Of a stretch of 64,000 nt of DNA, positions 21,653 through 33,651 are shown piece after piece (within the stretch, counting starts at the first letter, position 1; each line of letters opens with the position of its first letter). The stretch comes from Temnopleurus reevesii (Eukaryota; Echinodermata; Echinoidea; Temnopleuroida; Temnopleuridae). The notes below the pieces were generated by a model. That model searched no databases and was not told the origin of the DNA. It worked only from the letters and a program-made list of their open reading frames with translations. Both the position numbers and the translations under genes were made by a program. The DNA lies in NCBI GenBank assembly GCA_036244855.1, contig BQKZ01001732.1, positions 3,804 through 67,803 of the forward strand. Reading direction: 5' to 3'.

Positions 21653-22565
21653 GTGTGGTATAATAAGTGGAACCAGATGGAAAACTAGTCTACATCCTGA
21701 ATATATTCAGACCTTGTTTTGTTCCTCTTATGTAATTTTCAGGTGCATTTTGAAGCTTATGCCCATTTCATGAAGCTAATATAGTAAAATTTATACCCTT
21801 ATAATACCCTCATCATAAATCATTTACAGGTTAATCATCACATCTAATTAATCAAAAGTTGAAGGTCATATTAAAAAAAATTCTGAATATTCAAAGTTCC
21901 AATTTTCAGACTAGCCATCTTAGCCTGTGAAGGGTTTGGTTCAAGTTCAAGGATAATGTGATTAAATTCTCGGAGCAATAAGGTCACTAAATAATATAAA
22001 TTTGAAAGGTTTCCTGCCACTCTGGATCCAAACAAACGATATACATTTTGTTGTATTACTTTCATTATTTATGACACTGTGGGCCTATATGTTTGAATCT
22101 TTGAAAGAATTGAAGTAAAATCATTTGATTTGATTTGATTGATTTGATTTGAGAGTAATGTTTAGACATTGGCGGATCCAGAGGGGCAGCAGTCTTGGTG
22201 GGGGCAGATACTATCTGTTGCTATGTTGGGCAAGCCTTGGGCATTAAGCCTCAGGCAAGCTTTCGGGTTGTCAAGAACAACCTTTGTGTATACAGTACAC
22301 ATTAAATTTTCAGAATCAGCAGGTCGGCAGAATAGACATATTATTGGAGAGCATGAGAGAGAAGGTTCAAAGAAGGAGACAAAATACCGAAATTTCTGTG
22401 AATAAATGACACATTTGGGGTTGTCGAATCACTTTTTACAGGAACACTTTAGGTCTATACTCCTTCCTTGAAGGGAAGGATCAAGGCTCTAGGATGAAAT
22501 CCCGACAATCTTCAAGGATGTTATACTTGGGTCATGTTCAAGGCTAAATTCTTTTCTAGGGCTCT
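21653..22565. repeat. Duplicated block 3, copy 2 (no MITE)
   Basis: Shorter counterpart of 20178-21651, lacking the MITE. Contains the dispersed repeat 'ttgctatgttgggcaagcc' near 22215, also found near 21290 in copy 1 and at 13801 on the minus strand. Confidence 0.8.
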
Positions 22566-22630
22566 TATTACAAGGGACTTTACTCAGGTAGGCATGATTG
22601 TATTTCATATGCAACATTTGACACTTTCAT

Positions 22631-23098
22631 ATAGTGCGTACACGATACACTGTAAAACTACAAGTGCTATGTTAGCACCTGGGTTTTCATTAAAAGTGCT
22701 AATTTTCCTGCTATTATATTGTTATTTTAACTTCTTTTCAGTGGTAAAATAACATTCTGAATGCAGAAATTTTTTGTATATCTATATAGTGCGTACACTA
22801 TAAACTGTAAAAGTACATGTCTTAAGTAAGCACAGGGGATTTCATTAAAAGTGCTATTTTTCTTGCACTCATATTGTTACTTTAACTTCTGTTCAGTGTT
22901 AAAATAACATTCTGAATGCAGAAATTTTTTGTATATCTATATAGTGCGTACACCATAAACTGTAAAAGTAAAAGTGTTATGTTAGCACCTGGATTTACAT
23001 TAATGTAAGTGCCAATTTTCTTGCACTTATATTAGTATTTCAACTTCTTTGCAGTGTTTTGAATAACATTCTAAATGCAGGATTTTTTTTGTATATCC
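22631..23098 (+). repeat. Tandem array, three units of 155 bp
   Basis: 'atagtgcgtacac' starts at 22631, 22786 and 22941, an exact period of 155. Shared words include 'ctgtaaaa', 'agtgctatgttagcacc', 'aacttctnttcagtg' and 'taacattctgaatgcag'. Confidence 0.9.
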
Positions 23099-23110
23099 AT
23101 CCATATTACT

Positions 23111-23432
23111 TTGTTGGACATAGTTGGGCTGGAGAAGCCATATTATGTTACCCTTTGTGACCACTATAGATTGTTCTGTAATTTACAGAACAATCTTTTG
23201 ATGGACACAAAGGGCTAAAGAAATTATATCATGTTATATTTTAAGGGCCACTATAGACAGGTTTGTACTTTTTTGTATATAACTATCCATATGACTTTGA
23301 TGGGCATAATTGGGCTAATGAAACCATATTATGTTTCCTTTTGAAGACCACTATAGACATGCTTGTACTTCATGGAACAATCTACAAATTATATTGATGG
23401 ACATAACTGGGCTAAAGAAACCCTAATATAGC
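23111..23432 (+). repeat. Tandem array, ~4 units of 85-105 bp
   Basis: 'gttggacatagttgggct', 'gatggacacaaagggct', 'gatgggcataattgggct' and 'gatggacataactgggct' head four units, each followed by 'aa(g/c)ccatattatgtt'-like and 'ccactatagac' sequence. Follows the 155-bp array directly. A hairpin 'gattgttctgtaa' and 'ttacagaacaatc' lies at about 23170. Confidence 0.75.
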
Positions 23433-24049
23433 CAAAAATAAAGGAAAACCTGTCGAAAAATATAGAAAATCCTGACTTAAACGAGAAAATCCAAACATTT
23501 ATTGGACAGCTCTGCTTCAATTAAATGTTCCAAGGTTCCTTATGTAATTGGTCCAGCACTTATAGGATTCTTCCAGTCACAACAAAAAAATGATATCCCC
23601 TTTAAAGAGAGCCTGTAAAGAAATTTAAATGTATAAAAAATTGTTCCAATAAATTCCCAACTATTCATCACATCACACTGTAAGATCTATTCAGACACTC
23701 ATATTATATCCAATTTATGCCTCATTTCTTAAAATAATATCCTCTACCATATTTTTGATGTTGAGCCGACAATCATTTTTAAAAACAAATTTTGGAAAAT
23801 GCCAGATTTAATGCTTAACATGCTTTGTCTTTCCTATTATTGCATTCATCACATAATGATTGCTCTACAATTGTTTGGCAAATTTGTATTTATGCTAAAT
23901 TTTCAGCATTCAGCATTGGTTACCTTTAATTCACTAGGATTTCATTTGGCAGGTCACTATATTAAACATATGATAACTTGGTCATTAATGAAAAGTTTAA
24001 TTGGAACATTATGCAACATCCAAGCAGCATCTGGGCTTCAACATTAAAT
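23433..24049. other. Non-coding, nothing recognised
   Basis: AT-rich. The longest open frame here (about 80 residues) has no recognisable motif and no codon bias. Confidence 0.5.
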
Positions 24050-24470
24050 ATCGTTCAATCAGTTAATGATTCATTTATGCAACTAACTCTGAAATAAATA
24101 TTCTTAAGACCACTACATGATACACATGTATAGGAGTCCTATTCGAGCCATACATGTATATAGGAGTTGATGTTTTACTCATGATGAATTGTTTTCATTA
24201 CTTATTGTTTACAATGAAAAAGCTTCAACATTACTAAACGTTTATGAGAAAGATTCAACTAATGCTTAACATATGCAATGACCTCCAAAATCTATATTCT
24301 CTTTTAAAGACCACTCCATGATATACATGTACAAGAGTCATATTCAAGCCATATCAGAGCTTATATCGTACTGATGTCTTGTTCTCATTACTTATCATCG
24401 TTAATGAAAAAGCTTCAATTAACGATGAATTAATGCAATGGCCCTTGAAATCTAGATTCCCTTTAAGACC
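24050..24470 (+). repeat. Two-unit tandem repeat, ~210 bp
   Basis: 'aagaccactacatgatacac' near 24109 recurs as 'aagaccactccatgatatac' near 24307, with matching 'catgta.a.gagtc.tattc', 'gccatac', 'gttttcattacttat' and 'atgaaaaagcttcaa' stretches after each. Confidence 0.75.
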
Positions 24471-24730
24471 ATTCAGTCCCCACCAAAGCTACTATTTTGC
24501 CAACACACCTTTTGTGCCGAAAAAGCACCCCATTTACCATCGCCCCAGCACGCCTTTAGTCCCATACAAGCTTATTCATGCGGGCTCCCGACAAAAGAAA
24601 GTCGGTCAGGCGATCAGCGCCGACCAAAAGACGGATTTGCGCCCTCTAACAAAGACAAGAAAGCCTAATGCGTCTTCTTTTGGCAGTATTACATAAAACG
24701 GTGACCTGATGCCTTTGTGTAGTCCCAGAC
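24471..24730. promoter_or_regulatory. Candidate conserved non-coding island (speculative)
   Basis: A unique, GC-richer stretch ('gcgggctcccgac', 'aggcgatcagcgccgacc', 'gatttgcgccctc') between AT-rich repeats. A 105-residue open frame crosses it but shows no domain and sits partly in the preceding repeat. Regulatory function is only a guess from composition. Confidence 0.2.
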
Positions 24731-26186
24731 TGGTGTATAGTCTTGACTATACGGTCAATGAAGCCTGTGTATAAATTGCTATTTCCCAGCACAAAGGGGG
24801 ATAGCTTGATTTATTGAGGATTTTGAGAGGCTCCTTTGAATTAGTATGGATTTTGTTTTGATGTGGAGGGAGATTAAAGCTTTTAATGTAGAGGAAGAGA
24901 TTGGGTCTGAATGAGTAATGTCACATAAAAGTTGTGATGGATATGAGAAATATAGATCTGTGTCTGGCGATAGCTACTGGGATGGGGAATGAATGAACTT
25001 AATACATTGATTGCTCTGTTGGAAAAATACCATACTATATTGGCTTATTTTACAACACACCATTGGGATAATTACATGAAACTGACCTAATTTCATAAAG
25101 TTAAACACTGAATCAACAATAAAGATGTAAGGATATAACTTTGAGAAAGTGATAATTATTATAACTATTATCATTACTATTCTATTATCATTACTATTCT
25201 ATCATTATTATTATCTTATTCTAATTACACAGAGTAGCCCGTTCAGTGCAAGCACTGTGTACCCTATATCAACATTTGAAAGAGATAATGAATATATAAG
25301 TTGATAGGAAACAAAACTAATTTATCAAGTTAAAGATGGAAGAAAACATGATCTACTAGTAAATCTTTATAACAAAGAAAAACTTTGTAGCGACCTTAAT
25401 GCATCATTCATTCGAAAAAAATTTCAAGGGCACAAACAGAGAGAAGAACACATAGTCAGTTATAACACTTTACTTTCCTTGGAATAAATCAAATGAAATG
25501 AATTTTGAAGGCAGAATAAAAGGTGTTAGCTATCAGCTATATCACACCACAAAAATTTATATCACTTTGTTATTGTTTGTATACATTGTACATAACACCA
25601 GTGCATAAAACTTGTAACAAAAAAAAACAGATATATCTTAATTGTGTTGTTTCAACATGACATACACAATTTTGGAAGATACAACACAGTATTGGCTAAA
25701 AATGTGTGGTGAGGAAAAAAGGGGCTGTATTTTTCAATAAATGTCTGCTAGAATTTATGGGATTTATAAGGTTCTTATCCAAACTGTTTAGCTTTTGTGT
25801 CTGTATTCATGACTACAAATGAAGATGTTTTCTCTATGGGTGGCATTTCAATTGATACCTATATAATGTTTGCTCAGGTAATATTCGGATACCTTTACCA
25901 GTTTATTTTGTGTGTGTTTTCTTTCTTTCTTGCGGCATTAAGGTTCTCCTAAATAGTTGATGGTTCATGGCTCTTGAAATGCAAAACAATAAAAGGATAA
26001 AACTGAAAGAAATTAATACTTGAATAATGAAAAGACAAAATAAATCAATCAACCCAACTATCTATAACAAATACATGAGGATGTATCTATACTATATGTT
26101 TTTTATCACTTAAAAAAAAATATATATATATATCCACTCTTAAAAACTATGAAGTGCCAGGAAATGTTTGTGAAGACATGAAAATT
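24731..26186. other. Non-coding, nothing recognised
   Basis: AT-rich, with a short ATT/ATC-rich tract near 25150-25230 and an (AT)n run near 26121-26132. No gene supported. Confidence 0.5.
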
Positions 26187-26473
26187 GCCGTGGTGTGGTG
26201 GTCGTGACTCTCGCCTTTCAACTAGAGGGTCGTAGGTTCGAATCTCGCCCATGGCGTTAATTTCCTTCAGCAAGAAATTCATCCACATCGTGCTGCACTC
26301 AACCCAGGTGAGGTGAATGGGTACCTGGCAGGAATATTTATTCTTTGAAATGCCAAGTGCACCGTGAATGGCTGCCGGGCTAAAGCCAGGGTAATAATAA
26401 TGTAAAGCGCCTTGAGCACTCAGCAGAGTGGATACGTGCGCTATATAAATTGCATCTATTATTATTATTATTA
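26187..26473 (+). mobile_element. tRNA-derived SINE, near full length
   Basis: Begins 'gccgtggtgtggtggtcgtg' and carries box B 'ggttcgaatc' at 26235-26244. The shared body follows ('ccttcagcaagaaattc', 'gctgcactcaacccaggtga', 'gggtacctggcagg', 'aaagccagggtaataat', 'aaagcgccttgagcac'), then 'gcgctatataaattgca' and an ATT repeat tail. The tRNA-like head gives an internal Pol III promoter. It encodes no protein and depends on a LINE for movement. Copies at 5889 and 49131. Confidence 0.92.
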
Positions 26474-27010
26474 AAAAATCTTAGATTGAATAGAATTCAT
26501 CGCAATGAATTGTGAAAATAGACATTTTCAAATAATGAATTAAAATATCTTAAATTGTTTCCCAAACATCTCAAAGAAAATACCTTTTGAATGTCTATTC
26601 CGAAGTTAGCACGTAGGCTTACACATATACAAATTTACATGTAGAAAAAAAAATGTCACAATAATTGGGAAAAGCACACTTTTCAAGTCCATCCAACCAA
26701 TTTATGGCATGAAATATTAGATTTATTGCATGGAAACGAATGAATATGACAAAAGAAATTGGGAAGCATTGTCACGCATGTGCTCTTAATGATCTAGATC
26801 TATGTCTTTAAAAAAGCAATTCGTACTCTGCTTACGTGCATGACAGCACAGTCGGGTCCATAAGAGATCAGAATAGTGCACTGAACACTTGAGGTGGGTT
26901 TTCTTAAGTGATGACAAATGAAACGTAATAGCAAAAGACAATTCAGAGTTTACTCTAAAGTAGCGTAGACCAAATCTAGGTAGTTTACTTTGTGTTGTCT
27001 TTGAGGAGAT
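26474..27010. other. Non-coding, nothing recognised
   Basis: AT-rich sequence between the SINE and a purine tract. Confidence 0.5.
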
Positions 27011-27500
27011 AGAGGGGGTAGGGAGAAAGAAAGAGAAAATGAGAAGGAATCTGAGATGGAGGAGGGAAGGACGATAAAGGAGAGAGGGGAAAGGGGAGAG
27101 GAGGAAGAGGGGAAAGAAGAGTAGAGGAGGAGGGGGAGGAGGAGGAGGAGGAGGAGGCGGAGGCAGAGAAGGGGAGAGGAGGATGGAAGAAAGAGATGGG
27201 AGGAGGGGAAGGAGGAAGAAGATAAGGACGAGAAGTGACAGGGGACAATGAATAAAATAAGGAAGACAAGGAGGAGGGGAGGAGGAGAGTAAGGCAGAGG
27301 AGAGGGAGGCGGAAGAGATGGAGAAGGATAGCAAGGAGAATGACGAGGATAAGGTGGAGCAGCAGTGTTGGAGGGGAGAAGGAAAAGGAGGTAGTGACAG
27401 GAAGTAGGATGAGGGAGAAAATGAGGAGGAGAGCTGGGGAGGAGAATGAGGAGGAGGAGGAGGAAGACAAGGATACAGAGAAAAAGAAGGAGGAAAGAGT
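27011..27500 (+). repeat. Long GGA/GA purine tract
   Basis: About 490 bp almost free of pyrimidines on the + strand, dominated by GGA and GAA units. The Ser/Pro/Leu-rich and Glu/Arg-rich frames across it are simple-sequence artefacts. Tracts like this can adopt triplex structure. Confidence 0.9.
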
Positions 27501-27504
27501 TATG

Positions 27505-27605
27505 TTGGTGTTTGTGGTGGTGGTGTTTATGGTGGTGGTGGTGGTGGTGGTGATGGTGGTGGTGGTGGTGGTGTTGATGTTGTTGTTGATGGTTGTGGCA
27601 GTGGT
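27505..27605 (+). repeat. (GGT)n/(GTT)n tract
   Basis: Follows the purine tract directly; a run of GTG, GGT and GTT units that reads as poly-Val in one frame. Confidence 0.9.
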
Positions 27606-28555
27606 GTTAGGGACACTTGCAGTAGTGTAAGGAAGCTACGAATGTTTTATAGGCCAATGTCATAAGTTCCAGTCATGCAGATAAAAATAATATGTCTAAA
27701 AAGAAAAATATACACCAATAATTTTCAGTATGCTGTCCATCATATCAATCACTCTCCACTAGGAATGTTAATAAAAATATGAAGAATATTCAAATAAATT
27801 TTGTTGATCTTAAGCAATTCTCTTCCTTCTCTCTCAACACATGTTCATCTCATTTTTATTGTTCCAATTTCAAACAGAGAATCTAGGTAGATATATAACT
27901 TGTTGAGAGAATTATGAATACATACTCAAAGAATATGGTTTATCTATGAAATACCATCTATCTGGAGCATAATGACCTTTGACCTTGTACCTCAGAACGG
28001 GGTTATACAAAGAATATCTTTTAGAGACATTTAATCTAAAATTACAAAAATATATGATTTTTTAACAGTGAATAATATATTGGTCCAGTGAGACAAACCC
28101 TTTTTCATGATATTGTCTTCTCTACCTTTTCACATGTAAATCTTAAAGATTCTTCTTCTTCTTCTTCTTCTTCCTGTAGTGTGCAGGACCTCATAGGAGT
28201 ATTGTCGCACAACATTGGTTGGTTGATTCAAAGTTAAATAAACAATTCGGTCACAATTGAGAGAGTTTCAAAATTCAGATTCATATTCATCCTATATGTA
28301 CACTTTGTTTATTGCAGGTCGAGAGTATATCTTGAAATTAGAATCATGATCAATTTATATTTTCTCTAAATTTTTCACATTTATTTATTTATTTAAAAAA
28401 AAAATATACATATTGTGAATTATTGAAATGGAAAATAATATCATTCATCAGAAACAGGAATATTGATTGTACAGCAAAAGAGGATTCCAGTAACAAAAAA
28501 TGTAAAAGATAGGATTATTTGTTTGATAAAATAAAAAATTTATTTACAAGAATCA
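27606..28555. other. Non-coding; small CTT repeat
   Basis: Nothing recognised except a (CTT)n run at about 28148-28172. Confidence 0.5.
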
Positions 28556-28945
28556 AACTTTTTCATTGAAATTTTCAGCACAATTTTCAACTTTCTAAAT
28601 TCAAACGTGTAGCCAACCAGTCAAAAAAAGAAATTGAGTTCAACAGTACATGTACAAACATGTGTTTTTGCAAGAACCTTCATAAATGACTGGTTTATGG
28701 ATTTTTCCTTGAAATTGATGATCTTAAACAACCAAATAAAATCAATTTTTATCTTTTGTTTTCATTTAAATTTTCAGCAAAATTTTAAACTTTCTACATT
28801 CAACCATGCAGCCAGCCAGTCAAAATAACAAATTGAGTTCAAAAGTACATGTAAGAACATGTGTTTTTATGAGAACCTTGGTAGCATATGCCATCAATGA
28901 CGACTGCTTTATGGGTTTGTCCTTGAACATGATCTTCAAGAACCA
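28556..28945 (+). repeat. Two-unit tandem repeat, ~195 bp
   Basis: Unit 1 'attttcagcacaattttcaa', 'aattgagttcaacagtacat', 'catgtgtttttgcaagaacc' is repeated from about 28775 as 'attttcagcaaaattttaaa', 'aattgagttcaaaagtacat', 'catgtgtttttatgagaacc'. Confidence 0.8.
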
Positions 28946-29985
28946 ATTGGCGCATCATATCTCACGTCATCACATCGTAAAAAGTGACATTATTAGTCTA
29001 TGTGTGGGACTACAGTTAAATTGGTCGAATTGATAGGTTCCTCCCATGGGACAATTTTTGTTTCATTCATTCATTTTTTGAAAAAAGAAGAATATTGTTA
29101 GTCTAGACATGAATTGTTTGGATAAAGGTGAACTAAAATTCTTTTCAACCTTGACATTAATTCCAAAAAATGGTACTTAAAATTCCTAAAAGGAATTGTT
29201 TGTTAGATTAATTACTTTCTAAAAGAATGAATACTTTGTTTCATCTTGTCTAAAGTCTGGAAGTGATACAAAATTGGTTGTCTGGGACCATTAGTGACAC
29301 TTACTGAAATGTTGATTTCTGATATTTTTTTCAAATATTAATCTGTTATCATAATTTATACATGTCCAAAGAGTGTGACTTATAAGATAGAATGGTGATG
29401 TACTGTTATATTATCAAATTAGATATTCCTAAGTATTCGTTAATAATGAATAGTTGAAAACATGAAAGGCACTACAATAGACGATAATCTTGCAGGCATG
29501 AAATTACTGTGACTTGCGGACCATGTTACACCTGTGCAGTACGGCGATGTACATGTACATTGGTATGAAAACAAAAATGATGCCACATTTTGCATGCATT
29601 TGGGGTATTTTTAATGTTACTCAATAATTTGCATATGCAAAATGTTCTTCACCATTTGGGTGCTAAATTATATAGAAATAACCTCATATCTCTTGAACTA
29701 TCGAAAATATTCCCTTTTTCAAATCTCATTCAATACCATAAAAACAACAAAAGAAAAGTCTCTCATAAGATTGTCTTTGATCAAATCAAAATATCAATTG
29801 AATACGATTGAGAAAACTGTATCTTGATGAGGATAAATTAACCATTCATCTCAATTCCGAATGAAAACGTCAGTGGCAAAGTATCTGTAAGCTAAAGAAA
29901 CACTCTCAAGAAACTAAATACCTAATTTCCCCACGGACTGTTACAAGTTCAAAAGTGATCCTTAGGACAATTTTCAATTCTCGTT
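28946..29985. other. Non-coding, nothing recognised
   Basis: AT-rich with no supported feature. Confidence 0.5.
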
Positions 29986-30235
29986 TCTCTGTTTACCAAG
30001 CTTTCATTCAATAAGCAGTGACACAAAGCCACGATCTATTTTCTCGCACAGGGTCCGGATTGGGAGCGAGGGAGCTCGCGTTACGGAAAATTTACCTGAG
30101 GGGAAAATTCTGGGCTGCCACAATGAGTTAATGTTCATGTCACCTGCGTTTATCTCAGCGTGGGGAGGGAGAAGAAAGGGGAGGAAGGGGGAGAAGAAGA
30201 GAGATGCCAACCATTCTGGAATATCCATGAGGTAT
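29986..30235. promoter_or_regulatory. Candidate conserved non-coding island (speculative)
   Basis: Unique GC-balanced sequence ('gggtccggattgggagcg', 'gagctcgcgttacgg', 'tgtcacctgcgtttatctc') between AT-rich DNA and a MITE. No repeat copies in the window and no convincing exon. Only its distinct composition suggests function. Confidence 0.2.
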
Positions 30236-30248
30236 ATTTTTTCAAATA

Positions 30249-30447
30249 CTGTATAAGCTGAAATTTTCGCGGTGGTTCTATTTTCGCTAATTTGGCGGTT
30301 ATGGCCTCGCGAAAATTTCCACTCTATATGATGCACATTCATTTGTGTACAAACACTTTCAAGAACGTGAAAATAACAACACGCCAATGTGTCAAACTGG
30401 TCAGAAATCGCGAAAATATCTGTACGCCAAAATATTGGCTTATACAG
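30249..30447. mobile_element. MITE with TA duplication, 'ctgtataagc' family
   Basis: Left 'ctgtataagctgaaattttc' and right 'aaaatattggcttatacag' are inverse copies, flanked by TA at 30247-30248 and 30448-30449, as in Tc1/mariner-type insertion. 199 bp, with CG-containing words ('ttcgcggtgg', 'gcctcgcgaaaat'). The element at 45533-45746 looks related. Confidence 0.75.
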
Positions 30448-30583
30448 TATACCTTTTCAAGGCTTTGGTTACAAGTGAGTGCCTGATGGTATAGTCATTT
30501 TGTCATGTTTCTTGCACTTTTATTCAGCTGTTGCATTATTCACACTCTAATTTTGACCTCATGCATATTCCGGAACAGTTGGC

Positions 30584-31796
30584 ATCCCTGGAAGAGAGTG
30601 GGTCAAAGGGGGAGAAGGAAGGAGGTCGAGGGATCTTTGTTGGGTTTGCTGATGAGACACAAGTCAGTAAGCAGAGACCCAAATGCAGGTAGTTCAGCAG
30701 TGGGAGAAATATGGAGAGCAGAGACCCAAATGAAAGTAGTACAGTGTTGGGAGGGAGGAGGAAAGGGATGAAGGAAGAAAGATGGGGGGATTGTTGGATC
30801 TTTGAATTGAGTTTTCTGATGAGACACAAGTCAGCAAGCAGAGACCCAAGTGTAGGCAGTTCAGCAGTAGGAGGGTGGGAGGAGGAATGGGTTAAGGGAA
30901 GAGAAGAAAGGGGGTTGATGGACCTTTGTTGGGCTTGCTGATGCGACACAAGTAAGCAAGCAAAGACCCACATTCAGTTCAGCAGTGGGAGGAGGAAGGA
31001 GGAAAGAGGTTGAAGCAGGAGAGAGAAAAAGGGTCAAGGGATCTTTGTTGGGTTTGCTAATGAGACACGAATCAGGACAGCGGAGACCCAAATGTAGGTA
31101 GTTCAGCGTTGGGGAGGGAGGAAGGAGGAGGGGTTGGCGGAAGAGAGACGAAAATGGTCAAGGAATCTTTGAATTGGGTTTGCTAGTAAGACAAAAGTCA
31201 GCAAGCAGAGACCCAAATTCAGGCAGTTCAGCAGTGGGAGGGTGGGAGGGGGAAACGGTTGAAGGAAGACGGAGGTTGAGGGATCTTTGTTGGATTTGCT
31301 GATGAGATAAAAGTCAGCAAGCAATGACCCTAGTGCAGGCAGCTCAGCATTGGGGGAGGAAGGGGATGAAGGATGAGGAGAAAGGGGGTCAATGGATCTT
31401 TGTTGCATGGGTTTGCTGATGAGACAGAAGTCAGCAAGCAGAGACCCAAGTGCAGGCAGTTCAGCAGTGGTAGGGTGGGAGGAGAATGGGGTTGGAGGAT
31501 CTTTGAATTGGGTTTTCTGATGAGACGCAATTCGAGAGAGCAAAGACCCAAATGCAGGTAGCTAAGCAGTGGTAGGGTGGGAGGGGGGAAGAGAGAGAAA
31601 GAAGGTCGTGGAATCTTTGTTGGATTTGTCGATGAGAAATAACTCTGCAAGCAGTGACCCAACTGCAGGCAGCTCAGCATTTGAGGGAGGAAGGGTTGGA
31701 GAGAGAAAAAAAAGGGTTGGTGGGTTTTTTTCAATTGGGTCTGCTAAAATCGGGAAAGCAGAGACCCAAATGAAGGTAGTTCAGCAATGGGACTGA
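30584..31796 (+). repeat. Minisatellite array, ~10 units of 103-125 bp
   Basis: 'gagaccca' and variants recur near 30674, 30721, 30841, 30963, 31083, 31208, 31325, 31441, 31544, 31653 and 31761. Each unit includes 'gatctttgttgg(g/a)tttgctgat', 'gagacacaagtcagcaagca', a 'tgcaggtagttcagcagtgg' stretch and a GGA-rich spacer. One interval of only 47 bp marks a partial unit. Open frames on both strands follow from the low stop-codon content of the unit. Confidence 0.92.
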
Positions 31797-32499
31797 GGGT
31801 GGACAAAAATCTTAACATTTCAAAGAATCTGAAACAGGCATATATGTATGTTTGAATCACACAACTCAGATAATCCTGAAACCTGAAGTAATATATATCA
31901 GAAACACAACATTGATATTTTGAATTGAAATTAGCATGGAGAATTTTGTGTTCTAGTTTCCAGGCAATGTATAAAATTGAGGCAATTATGCAGTCATAAA
32001 TATCCCAAACATCGCATATAAAATGTTAGCTTTTGGGCATACATTACTACAAATTCTAACATATGCATTCACAAAGCTATTATTTCTGGATGATCCTGCG
32101 AATCAATGGGGAAATCCATCCCTCGTCTGAAAATGTACGCCCTCGCGCCCAAAAATGGTAGGTATGGGGTCGAGAATTCCCTCGTCAGGGGAAATCATGG
32201 CTTATAGCCGAAATGCCCTCTAGTGGATGACGAAGTCGAAGAGTTTTGACAGGTGAAAATGCAACATACCTGTGTACGTAGTTGAAGTTTCATCTGATTT
32301 ACAGCAAGAAGGGAGTCTAAAAATGGGTATTCAAATATGAATTAAATGGGATATACATGTAAAATGAATAGCGGGACCCAATTATTCATTAAAAAGAATT
32401 ACAGAAAAATACAAAATTTGAAAGGAAGGAAATTCTAAAAAGTGGGATTCAAAGGAAAATTGCCTATAGACATATGCTAAAACAAATGTATTAATGAAT
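31797..32499. other. Non-coding, nothing recognised
   Basis: Near 32100-32250 the sequence is less AT-rich ('cctcgcgcccaaaaatgg', 'gtggatgacgaagtcgaag') but contains no exon-like structure I can support. Confidence 0.5.
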
Positions 32500-32870
32500 A
32501 GAGAATTATTTGAACCATTATTTGAACCTATACACCATGAATTTCTGCAATTGCAATGAATTTAATTCAAGTCCTTCTGACTTTCATGGAAAGATATTTG
32601 AGCATTTTGTTACATATCAAAGTAAATTTCAATTTTTATCAATGCTAATATTTGCTGGGATCTGCAAAAATATGAACATAGGAGATAAAGTAGAAAAATA
32701 ATAAAATAGGGCACTTACAGTATTCTGTACACTATAAATGGCTGCAATTGCAATGAATTCAATTCAAGTCCTTATGGCTTTCATGGAAAGATATTTGAGC
32801 ATTTTGTTACATATCAAACTAAATCTAAGTTTTTATCAAGGGTAACAGTTGTGGGAATTGACAAAGATAT
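32500..32870 (+). repeat. Two-unit tandem repeat, ~205 bp
   Basis: 'gcaattgcaatgaatttaat' near 32545 recurs as 'gcaattgcaatgaattcaat' near 32745, followed in both by 'tcaagtcctt', 'ctttcatggaaagatatttg' and 'agcattttgttacatatcaa'. Confidence 0.85.
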
Positions 32871-33533
32871 GCAGAAAAGAGAAAGTTTAAGATATGGTGG
32901 TAATATTATACTGTTGATGACATCTCTTTAATAAAGATGAAATCTTTTGCGTCCCCATCGACGGATTATCTTACATTTTGACAGAGCTATATTCAGATGA
33001 TGAATGGATCACTGAAACTAATTTTGAATGTAAAAACACAAACAGATTATTAAAATAGAGATTTGTATGACAGCATTGAACCCCCCTGCATACAAGAATT
33101 AAAGTAATAACATGAACAATGAAAACTTAAAATAGACTCACATATTTAAAAACATATATTAACATGAATGCCAAAAATAAAACATATACCTATAGGTAAA
33201 ATGAATAAAAAAATCCCATTATCTTACATATCTATCAATGTGTTTGAAATAAATAAACAAACATGTGCGTTTAATCACTCATGAAAATATTTTCTGAGTG
33301 ATTTAAACATAAACTAAGATTGTTTGAAAAGACTTTGTTGTGAATGGTAAAACTATTCATCATTTTCCTGACAATTTTTTTTGCATCGTCACTATAAAGC
33401 TAAGGACGAAGGGAAAATAGTCGGATCGCTGGGACATATCCATTATTCTGACCTTTATAGTGATGGAAAATAACCAAAAAATTCGGACTTGCAATGTATA
33501 CTTGATATGAAAGATAGCCAAGGGCGAAAAAGA
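32871..33533. other. Non-coding, nothing recognised
   Basis: AT-rich. A short inverted pair 'gtcactataaagctaa' and 'acctttatagtgatgg' at about 33388-33465 may be the arms of a small decayed MITE. Confidence 0.4.
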
Positions 33534-33650
33534 TTTAAAGGGGAATTACACCCAGACAATAATGTACTGTCAGTAAATGAAGAAAAATCAGATGAACAAA
33601 CTGTGAAAATTTGAGCAAAATCGGATAATCCGTTCAAAAGTTATGAATTT
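33534..33650. mobile_element. MITE, 'ggggaactacac' family, cut by contig join
   Basis: Starts 'ttaaaggggaattacaccc' and runs through 'aaatttgagcaaaatcgg' to 'aagttatgaattt', then stops at the n at 33651. Only one arm is present. This is the left arm of the family seen in full at 20238, so the contig ended inside the repeat. Confidence 0.85.
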
Positions 33651-33651
33651 N
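33651..33651. other. Single-n contig join
   Basis: The left side ends within a MITE arm. The right side is unrelated unique sequence, so the missing right half of the MITE and the true distance are unknown. Confidence 0.85.

Noticed and set aside
21871..22065. Minus-strand frame whose end resembles a LINE endonuclease start (KIGTLN)
   Set aside because: Only a handful of residues fit; no further endonuclease or reverse-transcriptase motif nearby.
24379..24696. 105-residue open frame
   Set aside because: Half of it lies in a tandem repeat; no recognised motif.
26187..26260. Functional tRNA gene
   Set aside because: Box B is present, but the sequence continues into a conserved SINE body found at three sites and does not fold as a full tRNA by eye.
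26786..27630. Pro/Ser-rich and poly-Val frames
   Set aside because: Simple-sequence tract translation.
30584..31796. Repeat protein gene on either strand
   Set aside because: Frames arise from a minisatellite with low stop content; they are broken by unit-length changes and have no start context or splice sites.
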